From Pyrrhoderma lamaoense (lineage: Eukaryota > Basidiomycota > Agaricomycetes > Hymenochaetales > Hymenochaetaceae), in the NCBI GenBank assembly GCA_002794735.1, contig NBAZ01000001.1, positions 868,001-932,000 on the forward strand: a stretch of DNA of 64,000 nucleotides, written 5' to 3'. Below the pieces are notes generated by a model, which did not search any database, was not told where the DNA came from, and saw nothing but the letters and a program-made list of their open reading frames with translations. Below are positions 1-11,053 of this stretch, one piece after another (position 1 is the first letter of the stretch; each line of letters opens with the position of its first letter). The position numbers and the translations under genes are program-made.

Positions 1-1
1 C

Positions 2-226
2 CTTGGATCAGATTACAAAATTAATCAAGTTGTATATGACAAATCCGCTAATTATTTTGGTGTTGCGGGTAGCGAAGGAGGACGTGTATTCAAACACAAG
101 ACTTGGGAGGAATTGGTGAGATTCGAAGAAGGTGGGGAGATGAACAGTATTGCATTTGGTCCATTAGGCCAAGAAATTTGGGGAGTAACTGGTCGGGAAG
201 TCAGAATATATGGAAAACCGGCTTGA
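2..226 (+). CDS. PRP19: PRP19 pre-mRNA-processing factor, 3' end only
   Basis: This is the last 74 codons of a WD40 protein whose 5' part lies outside the window. The frame is open from base 2 to the TGA at 224-226 and reads like the final WD40 blades of Prp19: AGSEGGRVFKHKTWEELVRF, then a blade ending in WGVTGREVRIYGKPA. Prp19 is the U-box E3 ubiquitin ligase of the NineTeen complex, which acts in spliceosome activation in the nucleus; its WD40 domain binds substrates. The U-box and coiled coil are not in view, so the family call rests on the C-terminal blades alone. Another WD40 protein is possible but less likely. Confidence 0.7.
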   Translation, partial: LGSDYKINQVVYDKSANYFGVAGSEGGRVFKHKTWEELVRFEEGGEMNSIAFGPLGQEIWGVTGREVRIYGKPA

Positions 227-499
227 TAGTGTTTTCTTTCCCTCGCTTCTACTTAGCGCTTACATAGTGTCTCGTCTTAATGTATCAAGCGACTGTTGTT
301 GAGCTTTCTCTCACATTTGACTTACTAGTTATTTACTATTTTTTTTCCAATGGTGAAAGTACTTAGTAGGTCGATCAACACAACCCGGTAATACCCGAGA
401 CTCCGCTCGAATTATTGATAGTCGCCACTGGAAAGAATTCGCGCACGAAAGGGAAGACCAGCACACAATTCCACAACTCGCTCACTCTTTCCCTTGAAA

Positions 500-1249
500 A
501 TGTTAGCATCGACGTCCCGTCCGCTCGTCGCTGCGGCCCGAGTAACAGGCAGGCGTAACGCTTCTGTTATTGCGACCAAGTACTCCGGTGCTGCCTACAA
601 AGCTGCACTCGCTTCGTCGCCTGCAACGCTCACCAAGGTCTCTGACGAGCTCACTGCTATTGCTAAATCGCTCAAGGATACACCTGCTCTTAGCGCCTTC
701 GTCTCCAACCCGCTCTTGTCTTCAAAGGAACGCGCCGCTGGTCTTGAGTCCTTGTACAAAGCTGGTGCAGCAAAGGGAGCAGTTAGCGATATCACGAAGA
801 ACTTGCTTTCGGTACTGTCAGAGAACGGAAGGTTGACCGAAACCCCGGCTGTTATCGAGGAGTTCAATGCCCTTGTTGCTAAGTATAGGGGAGAGCTTGA
901 AATTATTGTCACCTCTGCTCAGCCCTTGACTAAGGATATTCTTACCAAATTGGAAGCATCCCTCAAGCAGTCTGAGGCCGCGAAGCAGGCTAAAGTTCTA
1001 AAGGTTACAAATAAAGTGAGCTTTTCTTTCCTTAATACTAGTAAAGCTGGTTGCAATGCTCATAATTTTATCAAGGTCAACCCATCGTTACTCGGTGGCA
1101 TAATTGTTGATGTTGGTGACAAAACCATCGACCTCAGTGTTGCTTCGCGGGTCACGAAGCTTAACGCCCTCCTCCAACGTGAGTACTTCCAAACTTTTTT
1201 TTCTTTTGAAGAAAGCTCAATAGACATGGCACAACTAGAATCTGTGTAG
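500..1249 (+). CDS. ATP5: Mitochondrial ATP synthase OSCP subunit (subunit 5)
   Basis: OSCP links the peripheral stalk to the F1 head of mitochondrial ATP synthase. The N-terminus (MLASTSRPLVAAARVTGRRN) is basic and hydroxylated as in a matrix presequence. The body has the OSCP pattern, with a C-terminal block GGIIVDVGDKTIDLSVASRV. The start is the ATG at 500, just after a pyrimidine-rich leader. Exons are 500-1015, 1076-1178 and a short last exon. Intron 1 (1016-1075, 60 nt) has no stop and is a multiple of three. The last splice is uncertain: a 45-nt intron (1179-1223) gives a tail ending LESV with stop at 1249 (214 aa); a 71-nt intron (1179-1249) gives a tail ending QHSY with stop at 1263 (210 aa). 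Both lengths fit the family. Confidence 0.9.
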   Translation: MLASTSRPLVAAARVTGRRNASVIATKYSGAAYKAALASSPATLTKVSDELTAIAKSLKDTPALSAFVSNPLLSSKERAAGLESLYKAGAAKGAVSDITKNLLSVLSENGRLTETPAVIEEFNALVAKYRGELEIIVTSAQPLTKDILTKLEASLKQSEAAKQAKVLKVTNKVSFSFLNTSKAGCNAHNFIKVNPSLLGGIIVDVGDKTIDLSVASRVTKLNALLQREYFQTFFSFEESSIDMAQLESV

Positions 1250-1263
1250 AGCATAGTTATTAA

Positions 1264-1683
1264 TGTTTAAATGCACCTAGAATATACTGATTGAGAGGAC
1301 AATCTCACGACCATACCTTCATGAGCTTGCTTTTTCATTGAACATCAACATTCGATTATCGGTATAAGACCACTCAACTGTAATTTTTGATCCAAGAAAA
1401 CTAGAATTAAGACGGTAAACGATAAATACCATGTCTTGGAGCTTTGAGTATAATCGTATTGTAACTATTATCTGAATTACTGTTATTCTGTGCGCTTCTG
1501 GCCCATGAACAGCTTCGTTAAACACGGCAAAAGTGTGGGCCCTATGAAATTCCAAGGTACTATATATTACGCTAGACCGACCAAGATATTATTCTCTACA
1601 CTCAACTAGACTAAAGGCTTTAAGGATAGGTAAACTAATCGTTTTTCAGTAAAATACTATGTGGAACGAAGAAATTGTTCAAA
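1264..1683. other. Gene-free spacer between convergent 3' ends
   Basis: This AT-rich stretch lies between the end of the OSCP gene and the end of the SET-domain gene on the other strand. It should hold both 3' UTRs. A 78-codon open frame on the minus strand (1319-1555) shows no family I recognise, and I see no RNA gene or repeat. Confidence 0.5.
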
Positions 1684-4600
1684 TCAAGTCGATGCTTCAC
1701 CACCACCGAACGTAAATAAAACCTTTCTACACTTCCTCGCTCCACAATAACACTTCTGGTAGGATTGCTGATTCTCCACTGGTCCTTCATCATCTTCTCC
1801 AAAGTATGAGAAACAGAGTTCCTGGCCCGCTTCGATGTCCTTCATAGCGAAGATACAGAGTAATGCCTTGTCAAGATTAGTATCGTTCACGTAGACTCCA
1901 GTCAAAACACAGTTTGGATCACAGCTATGATTCTTTTTGTCAAATAATGTCAGCTATTGGTCTAGAAAAGGTGGGTAGGGTGAAACTTACTAAAAACCGA
2001 GTGAACTAGATGATCAGATTCCATGTCAGTTTCTCGTGTTAGTGTCTATAGCAGACTAGATTGACGTACGTTGCCAACATGGAATGCATCTACTACATAT
2101 TTCTGTACCCCTTCGGGCTTTGGTATGTACCAAAAGTCGATATCGAATAAGTACGTCCGGCCAATCTCGTTATACACCCTTGAAGAGATATCAGATTTTT
2201 CACGCTCGATTAGATCAACATGCGATATATAACACTCACATTCCTCTTTTCTCTGCTTCTTCTTCCATTATGATCTCACCAGAGTAAACACCTATGAATG
2301 TTCCCATAGGAATACGCTTGCCTGCAAAAACACCTGATGTATAGAAAAAGTATCGATCAATATATATTGATGTTATCTCACAAGACATGAGTTTAACTTT
2401 ACCCCATCCCTTATTTTTGGTCTTAACTATATTAACATGGCACTTGCGCCCAAATTGCACAACCTAGAAAAGTGAGAAGAATGTGATGCCGAGTACACAT
2501 AAAAAACGACATAGTAGGTGCTCACCCTGTTGATGCAGTCATCCGTACAACCACACGCATCATTGCATTCAAATATAGGATATTCGCTGATTTTGGCTCG
2601 ACCTTCAGAGTTATAGATGAAGCCCCTATGGTTTTTAACAACATCCTCAATCCCTCCCTTCTCTATGAATTCGCGTTGTCGCTTTAAACAAGAGCATGTT
2701 GTTGACGTTGGATCACATACGCCGATACAACCGCAGCCCTTGATTTGCTCGTGTCCTGGTGGAGGAGGGACACCTTGACCATGGTAAAGTCGATTTGTGT
2801 AATAAAATTCGAACGGAGGGGTAGGTTCATCATCAACGTTATTTATCACTTGGATGTAAGGACTTTCGGGCTCGTCTCCGGTATTGACCATAATCGCAGA
2901 TTCGAATAACGACCTCATATGTTCGGGGTGTCGCTCACACTCCGGTATGTCGTTCACCTCGTCGAGATAGGCTGTAGGTATGTCCTTTATTTGGTAATAC
3001 TGGACTGGTTTGTTTCGGTAAGAGTAGAAAACATCCACTTCACGAGAGCAAGTGGAAATATCTATCTCAAAGTCTTCAAATTCACCAGTTATACGATCGA
3101 CAGACAATCGTGAGGCCTCAGAAGAAGAGTCACGAACGACCTCCTCGGTACCAGCTGAGAGCAGATTCAATGGGTCGACAGAGGATCGTGAAGAGGGTGA
3201 TTCGTAGACGCGTGGCGTCTCTATTTTGAGACGTTTAGAGGAGTCTCCTCGCCCAAGTGAGGAGACATCATCTTGAGGATCTTGTGTCATAGATATCGTA
3301 CGTATTCGTTTTAGATTATTGATTTCTAACGAGGAAGGTGAGATAACTTCCGAGCGAATTTCTTTTCCCCTAGATCCAGCCTTGATAGACGTATCAGATA
3401 CCCCAAACTTATTAGTCAGAGGAAAACTCACTCTTGTCACAACGCTCAAGGGAGTAAGAATATGTGGAGAAACAGAGCGGCTTGATGTATCAGAAGTCTT
3501 AATTATAGAGGTCGCTCTGGAAGACCGCGTATCAGATAGATGTTTGGTTACTTGTTGGGTATCGTTCCTGTCATTCCGATCCAGAGACTGATATTCATTC
3601 TGATTCCGGGTGATATACGTCTTCTGATTGGAAGCGACGCTTGAAGATACAGCAGACATTTGAACACTGTTTAGTCTTATAGTTTGTAGTCTATTCCCAG
3701 AATCTATTACTGGGAGTGGCTTAGACACGTCTAATATAGCCGAACTGAGAGAATTGTCCCCAGATGTAATGGTAGAATGGGAAGTTATAGCATCAGGTGC
3801 TGGTTCTGGGGGAGCGCCAGAAACACTTCTCTTCCTCAGACCTTCTGAGCCTGTGGCTGTACTCGTGCTCCCAGAACCCACATCGGGTTGCTGTATGGAT
3901 GAATCTATCCGCTTTTTCGACTCCCCTTGAGTCTTTGCAGTTTCTTTCCTTCCTTGTTTTTTTAACTCGTTTAGATGGGTCATTGTTTTTGAGCTGTTCA
4001 AATGACCAACACCTAGCGATGAAACGTCCGAAAAAACGATCTGGGCTGCCTGATATCTCGAGTCGGAGTTCAAGTTAGTATGAGATAGATCCATTGACCC
4101 AAGCCTTTCCGACAATGTCAATTTTGTACGTGACTGTTTCTCTCTTTCAATGACATTCATCGATGTCTCTGCATTTTGGCTTGATTTGGTGTTCGCGTTT
4201 GGATTTGTAATATCTTTCACGAAAACAATAGAATTATCTAGCTTTGTGACTGCGCGATCAAAGCCATCACGTATGATTCTATTGGCGGATGAAACTGCGC
4301 AAATGAGTTAATGTGAGTTTACGTCAAGTAAAAACAAAACAAGCTTCATTTTGGAGGGACCCGAACAAAGACAACTGAATGATAAACATACCCTTGGATT
4401 CAGTTAGAGTCTTAGTATCCTTTCCTCCTGACTCCTTGATACTAGTACTTCCCTTGTTCTTTTGTATCGGCATTTCCAGTTTAGAGTTTCCATCTGAAGA
4501 CCCAATATCCAACGCAGATCTATCTAATACCTCTGCATCATTAGATCCCAAAAAGGATAAACTGTTGACTCTTTCAGGTCCTCGGGACACACTAGACGCG

Positions 4601-6621
4601 TACATCTCACTGACTTCTGAGTCACTAGCAGGTGCAATAGGCTGCATTTGTAAGGCGTCTCTACTACCCGTTCGTGCTTTTACTACTTCTTCTATTGAAG
4701 TGTTCGAAGCACTTTGCATTCTCTCGAGTATATTACTGTTCTTTTTCTTTGGTTTCGGTGCTTCAGATATATTCGCATCCACGATATTTGTACGAGTAAC
4801 GCCGCTGCTGTGCATATACAATTCCATTTTCACAGAGCTACTAGGAGTTCCTGATTTTCTACCCCGATTGGTTGCAGTATCTGAACGAAGTGGTTGTATA
4901 GAGGATGTCGGTGGATCATGAGGCGAAAGAGGAAACTTGCGGTCAGGTGACTTGGCTTGTGATTTAGACCACATCCTGCTTTGTGATCCCGTCGGACCAA
5001 CTTTGACGCTTGTTGTTGGCTTACCTATGATTTCAGTAATATCTTCTTCATCACAAAGGTCAATCGGATCACTTATTTTTCGCCCTTTCTCGTCATCTGA
5101 GCTTGAGATAACTAGAACTGCTACTGTTTTCTCTTAATAGCCTAGGTGTGAGCAGCTACAGAAAGGACGAGTAAACATTGTAACACACGCTTTATAGGAC
5201 TGCTCATAGTCCTAGTAGGCTGAGATTGAAAAAATGGATGTGTCTCTCTGTACCTCGTTTTCGTTGGCGAAGACACCTGCTTCCGAGGAAATCCATCACT
5301 CTTCGATCTGGCATTTTGGGGTCTCACAGGCTGCGAGAAAGAAGCTTTTAAGGAAACGGGAGACATTGATGTTTTTGAGTTAGCGTGAGTCATTTTTGAG
5401 TGCTCAAGCATGTGTCATCTGGCCAACATACTTTTAGCCAAACTCGACTGACTTTTTGCAGAAATCTTGCTCAACGGAGACGCTAAATGAGATATGATTC
5501 AGATTTGAGTCCTATAATTGGTATAAGCGGTAGTATAGCAGAAAACGTACAATTAGATTCTTCAGAAGACGGTATCAGTTGGGTCAAACTATTGAGTCCA
5601 CCTCCCATCTACAAGAATATTGAGTCCGAAGCAATTCATGCTTGCGGGATGATCTGGGCGTACCAATGAAGACAGCCTTGCATCCTATGTTAATGATAGA
5701 ATGAATAAACATCTAACCTCTACAACAACAAAAAGTACAACCTTTGCAGAAGAGCCAATTGCCGAGCTTGTACTCATTGACTTGTCACTTGTGTTTTCGT
5801 CAGAATCAGAGTCTAGGATAACCACTGTTTCCGGCGCCTTTCCCTTTCCCTTGTTGGGAGTCAGAGAAAGTCGTTCCGTCTCCTTTCGTAGCTCTGAAAC
5901 TCTGCGATCCGATACGGTTTTGGATGTGCTTTTAGGTGCTTCAACACTATATGGTTTTAATACCTATTTATATGATCTCTTGTAAGTAACAAAAAGCGTT
6001 GTTTATAGGATGAATGACATTTCACCCTATGTGCAGCGGATACTTTTTCGACTGGGCGCATCTTTCCAGTACTCTTTCGGGCAACCTTTTAATACACACG
6101 CATCAGAGAGAGTTTTAACATATATATTTTCTGTATATATCCAGAGGCATATCATGGCCAAAGCTTACCGGAAGGGAACCTGGCCTTGTAGTGGAACCTC
6201 GGGGCTTATTAAGTCTCGACGATGTAGGCTGAGTGGCAGAAGGGAGGAGATCAATAGGGTCACTATCAGAGCGTGATTCTAGCGCTTTCTGAGTTGCACC
6301 ATAAGAATCGGTTGTATTTACGACGGTATTATCTATTGAGCGTGGTGTAGTCTTGGGCCATGAAGGTATCTTTCGTTCATATGTAGAAGCAGTTTCAGGT
6401 TTCCTCTTTTTCAGTTTGGTTTGAGATGACGTCCTTGTCGAGAGAGGTTGTGTGTTAGGAGGTGGTCTGAATGAGAACGGTGTATTGAAAAGAGATGAAT
6501 CTGAGGCTGGGCTGCTGGTACCATCCTCAGATGAGGCTTCTTCATCTACAAAATATGATTTAACTAAGTATGAAACTGAATACACTTTGAAAATACGGGC
6601 CCACTTCTTATTACTTCCCAT
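1684..6621 (-). CDS. Suv39/Clr4-type histone H3 lysine-9 methyltransferase (SET domain)
   Basis: This nuclear enzyme is expected to transfer methyl groups from S-adenosylmethionine to H3K9. The C-terminal third has a full set of parts: a Cys-rich pre-SET (GCGCIGVCDP, CSCLKRQ, then CNDACGCTDDC; 2527-2760), the SET core (VFAGKRIPMGTFIGVYSGEI), the catalytic NHSCDPN motif (1912-1932), and a post-SET CYCGARKC block near 1740 before the TGA at 1684. Supported joins include pre-SET exon end 2526 to 2463, and a 5' exon from ATG 6621 encoding MGSNKKWA. About the first two thirds is Ser/Thr-rich and disordered. I see no chromodomain, although fission yeast Clr4 has one. The disordered part carries SUMO-interaction-like motifs: VVILDSDSDE (5796-5825), VLVISSSDDE (5089-5118), PIDLCDEED (5041-5067). 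About a dozen exons; small N-terminal exon joins are provisional. Confidence 0.82.
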
Positions 6622-6895
6622 GTTGGTTGTGGGGAATCACGAGAGCTCATTCAGAACAAATACAAGAATCTGATGTATCGCAGCGTGACTTATTATAGTA
6701 AACTGTATAGATAGCCCTGTGCGTCTAAGTCAATAACAGTAATAGATCGTGAAGTACACTTTGTCGACAACAAACATACGATGAATGGTGATCACATGAC
6801 CTGCCGTTCTAATTACGCTTTATACTATTAAGTCATTCTTATTACTATATGGACTCGGTGGAGGTGACAACCTAAAGCTAGAAGTATAAACGACA

Positions 6896-8674
6896 ATGTC
6901 CTCTACAGGTTCTGGCTCATTGCGCGAACACTATGCAGTGCCTCCACCGAGCTGGTCTTTTGTTTCATCTGAAAATTTCAATGCTTCTACCAGTAACATC
7001 CCTCGCCTGCAGGTGGAGAAAGAACCATCTTTCCAGTGGTCAACACGACCACGACAGAATTCCATCTATGACCTTTCTCCTGATCTCGATTTTGAACCTA
7101 ACGGACCTAATGCTATAGCACTCCTACGAACCGCTGCAGCCTCAATGATTCTACAGTATCTAAGTGCTGCATTAGAGAATCCATTTGAAGTGGGGAAGAC
7201 TCTACTTCAAATCCAGTACATTCCTCGAGATATCACTCCTGTCGATGAACCAGAAGCTGTCCAAGATGAAGAAGAGGTAAGCGTGCGAAGAGCTTCATGT
7301 ATAGCTTGTACTAATTTATATGGCCATCTTCTCTATATAGACAAGTGATGACACATCTTCAGCTGACAATGAGGACACCTATTTTGTTGACGACCCCGAA
7401 TCTTCGTCTCGAATAAACACCCCTCGTCCAACCGATGAACGAGGCTATATTGTTCGTACAAATGTAGCAGACAGTGCGACTCGTCCGGATTGGGTTATGC
7501 CTCAAGGCACCGTTACAGGTGCTTGGGGTATGATTAAACAACTCACTCGCTGGAAGCCAGAAGGTTTGTTAGCATTATGGAAAGGTATGTTGCCTCCTCC
7601 ATCCTCTTCCTACTATTCTTGCTTATAACACTATGAACTCTATCACCTATATAGGTACACTGACGGGCTGTATAAAGACATTCTTGGAGTCGAGTCTCCA
7701 GCCAGTAATCAGTACAATGCTCACCAACCTTCTCTCAGTCCTTACAGGGTCTTCCCCGAGCGTATTTACGCGTTCTCATCCCCTTCTTCTCCCAGTCCTC
7801 ACAAATGTGACTACAGGATTCTTATTGTCTCCACTGGACCTCATCCGAACACGGCTCATAGCCCAGACTTCCGTGTCCCATTATCGTCGATACTCCGGTC
7901 CCTTTGATGCATTGAATAAAATACTTTTAGAAGAGGGAGGTTTCCAAGGCCTTTATCTTCATCCCCAGCTTCTCATTCCAACGATTCTGGAAAGTGTTGT
8001 AACTCCTTTAGCAGCTGCCCTTGGACCAGCCTTTGTCGCCCGCCTTCTCTCGCGCCTCTTCGGCGCAGGTAGCAGCCACGGCCCTGGCTCGAGCTCACTA
8101 ATGGGACCAGGTGGCCTAGCAGATGACACACATCCTCTTCTTTGGTCGATAGCACAACTTGGTGGCGCCTGTGCAACTCTGCTCGTCACCCTCCCCATCG
8201 AGACTGTCCGGCGTCGTTTGCAAGTCCAGACGCGTGGTGCAGCGGCACCCTTACGAACTTGCGTCGAGATCCGTAGGAAACAATACGTGGGTGTTGTGGA
8301 TGCTATGTACTCAATATTGACCGAAGAGAGGTCAGACATCCCCATAAGGTCTCATAGGCGTCATAAGAAGTCATCCAAGATAGGTGGTAAGGGGAAAGGT
8401 AAGGAAAGAGAGGTTACAGAAGTGGAGTTTGTTGAGAATGCGGGAGAGGACGAGAGAGATATAGAGAATGGTAGCTGGCTAGGAAATACTGGTGTTCGTC
8501 AGTTGTATCGTGGATTTGGGGTACGAGCAGGTGCAAGTGTCCTTATTTTCCTGTAAGTTGTAAATACTTTCCTTGCCTTTCCTCTTCTAACAAAAATGAA
8601 TCTTTGTACCCATGTGAAGCTTGTCTTTATTGGTGTCAGAATCCAGTGAAGGAAGTGGTTGGACCGAACTCTGA
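6896..8674 (+). CDS. UGO1: Ugo1-like mitochondrial outer-membrane carrier-family protein
   Basis: Four exons (6896-7276, 7341-7584, 7655-8552, 8620-8674) join in frame to 525 aa. Two degenerate mitochondrial-carrier signatures are visible, PLDLIRTRL and PIETVRRRLQV, with a long polar N-terminus and an acidic/basic insert (KGKGKEREVTEVEF) that ordinary inner-membrane carriers lack. The C-terminal block RQLYRGFGVRAGASVLIFLL resembles fungal Ugo1, a relative of human SLC25A46. In yeast Ugo1 works with Fzo1 and Mgm1 in mitochondrial fusion from the outer membrane. The layout and length (yeast Ugo1 is about 500 aa) favour this over a solute carrier. The gene is convergent with the Nudix gene. Confidence 0.75.
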
Positions 8675-9044
8675 ATTCATTACTGAAGACTTTGAACATA
8701 TTTTAACATATAATTGATAATTCGGACCTACTCACAGAAAGTAAATGCATCTACCCTTCTCAATACACTACTAATTTTTGATTTGAAACTGAACTCAAAC
8801 ACACAAAACATTTGAGATTTTCCTTTCTCTTGAGGGCTATTCGGCTCTTTGTAAGAAATAGTCATTACATTCCATCATGAATCACGTCATCTTGTTACAA
8901 AGCTGTTACTACCTAAAATACCCGCATTTACTGAAAAATAAACAAGGGTCCGTATGAAAGAGAACATGTAGATATAGAATTTAAAAGCTGGAATAGAGAG
9001 TGTGTGTGGAAAATGAAATTGAGAAATGATTGGTAAGGTATTCT
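8675..9044. other. Gene-free spacer between convergent 3' ends
   Basis: AT-rich sequence separates the stop codons of the Ugo1-like and Nudix genes. It probably holds the two 3' UTRs. I find no open frame, RNA gene or repeat of note. Confidence 0.5.
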
Positions 9045-10617
9045 TTATATGAATAACCAGTACGCTCCGAGACTTAAGCCGACAATTATTCCAATTGCCC
9101 GGAGGACAAGGACGACTATAAGCGCTTTTCGGACGGCTGCATAAAATTGGTTGACCGCAGTCCCTATCCAGTTGATCCTATAATGTACCGGGTGTGGTTA
9201 GGTTGGAAAAAACCAGAGTAAAGTGTTACTCACCTCTTATCATTTGCACCCCCGGCCCGAGTACTAGTCTTCCATCCCCTCAAAACTTCGCGATAACGTT
9301 TTCCAAATACCCAAATCCAGAAATTGACATCCGGGTATGAGAATCTAGGAAATACAGAACTGCGGGGAAGCGGGATATTGATACCCATAATTAGCCTGGG
9401 AACATACCGAGCACTGTTTTTTAGTACTCACGTCATACTTGGTGCAATATTCGTCCCTGCTCCAGTTACATCGTCTCTTGGATAATCAGTTGAGTACGAC
9501 GAGGTTGAAGGGTGCATGTATGATATCAAATCCAGTGTCATGCCTAGCGAAAGACCCCAAAGCTTTAAAATCTCTTTTTTGTTGTGGAAATTTGCCTTTT
9601 CGGTATCTATCCCCAGCTTTTCTGAGGAGTCCGTTTGTATTGCAGAGGAAGATGGATTTGGGTCGAGGAGAATGGCATTAAACTGCATGCTTCCCAGGAG
9701 AAGACGTACAAGAAGCCGAAGAATTGTTGACTGTTTTGGAGCAAGGCGAGAAGAGATATCTACGGTCACGGTTGTCCATTTGCGATTACCGGAGACATCT
9801 GTCATTGAGCTTGAAGAGCTAGGAGAAGCCGATGCAAGAAGTGAGGAAATAGGGATCCAGTAAAGGTGGGTACCCGGTGCGGGGTCTGGTGGAGGTGTTG
9901 CGGGAGATACTTGTAAAAATACTGGACAAAAAGATGTTAATCATTGTGTTTGTTTCACGGTACCAATGAGATATAATCATACCAAATGGTGATAATATCA
10001 TGAGCAAACGCTTTCCTAGCGAAGTAGTTATTTCCCGGTCATCGAGTTGTCCAATGAGCATGAAATCCTTCTCTGCAAGGTCTATCCCAATCTCCTCCCA
10101 TGTTTGCCTCATTGCTATGATAAGGGATGAAATAACGTATCAGGAGCTAAGGAAAAGCCACATACCGGTGTAGAGGCCCCCTTCATCACCTTCTTCCATC
10201 CTGCCACCAGGGAAGGCTACGTGGGCATCTTCAGAGTTTCTTGGAGTGTTTTGCACAACACTCCTACTGCTCGGAGGTGTTTCACGTCTTAAGAATAAAA
10301 TCTCGGCAGTCGCTCCGGGCTCATTTACCCAGTCAAGGGCAAAGAAACTGGAAAGAGAGTCAGGATGAACATGAAGAGAAGTTAAAGCCCGGTGAGAGGA
10401 AGATGGAACTATGCGAATTATTAAAGCAACAGCAGCTCGGCGAGGTTCTGTATTTTAAAGGATGTGTTAAAAACGTGTACTATGAAAATTGATCAAGACA
10501 GGAAGAAAGAAGCGTACGGGTTGCTGGAGAAGCGATTATTCTTGGGGGAGTGGAACGAAGACGGTGGAGAGCGGCAGAAAGGGAATCAATAAGGCAATTT
10601 TGAGTCGAATTTGACAT
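9045..10617 (-). CDS. Nudix hydrolase of the CoA-diphosphatase (Pcd1/NUDT8) type with C-terminal membrane anchor
   Basis: The protein starts MSNSTQNCLIDSLSAALHRL at ATG 10617. The Nudix box region, near 10090-10225, reads FPGGRMEEGDEGG then YTAMRQTWEEIGI. The FPGG start and TAMR segment match the subfamily that hydrolyses coenzyme A and related nucleotide diphosphates, often in peroxisomes or mitochondria. The usual REUxEE core appears as RQTWEE, so the Glu after Arg is replaced by Gln. The protein ends with a hydrophobic helix (KALIVVLVLRAIGIIVGLSL) and a short tail before TAA at 9045, suggesting a tail-anchored or membrane-associated enzyme. Substrate is inferred. At least five exons. Confidence 0.78.
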
Positions 10618-10812
10618 GGTACCATCTGCCTAATAACAAGAGAGTTAATAGAATGGAATACTGATCGCAGTCACGGTGGCTTAAGCCAGGAACTAGCCCT
10701 GTCTCGATTTATTTTATCACACTCTCAGACCTGGGGTTGTCTGCTCCCTTCCCCAACATTTTTGAAGATGACAAAACTTTACTTACCTTTTTGTATTCTT
10801 CCTTTCCAAAAA

Positions 10813-10892
10813 GGTTCTATAGTGTAGCGGTTATCACACAGGATTCTGAAAGAGGATTTTCCTGTAACCCCGGTTCGATTCCGGGTAGGACC
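10813..10892 (+). tRNA. tRNA-Gln (anticodon CTG) with a short intron
   Basis: The acceptor strands GGTTCTA (10813-10819) and TAGGACC (10886-10892) pair over seven positions with one G-U. The D arm, the anticodon stem CAGGA/TCCTG and the T arm CCCGG-TTCGATT-CCGGG are all present. The anticodon CTG is at 10846-10848. Eight or nine extra bases lie just 3' of the anticodon loop, at the usual site for a nuclear tRNA intron. Confidence 0.92.
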
Positions 10893-11053
10893 TTCATTTT
10901 TTGATATTAACTATTACATATTTAATTACGTAAGCAATACATCATCGATCGAATTTCAATCTAAGCTGGAATTATTCGCGCATACGCGTCTCAACCACCG
11001 ACAATTATATTATATCTACCTGCACCTACTTACCAACCCCCAACGTGAATATA

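Noticed and set aside
1319..1555. 78-codon open frame on the minus strand downstream of the SET gene
   Set aside because: No recognised family, no splice link to the SET protein, and it sits in a 3' UTR-like spacer.
2527..4290. Chromodomain in the SET protein
   Set aside because: The acidic segment before pre-SET (SREVDVFYSYRNKPVQYYQI and onward) has some aromatic residues but lacks the chromodomain pattern and length.
3208..8235. ACGCGT at 3208, 4596 and 8230
   Set aside because: All lie in coding sequence of other genes and are near the number expected by chance, so they were not called as regulatory.
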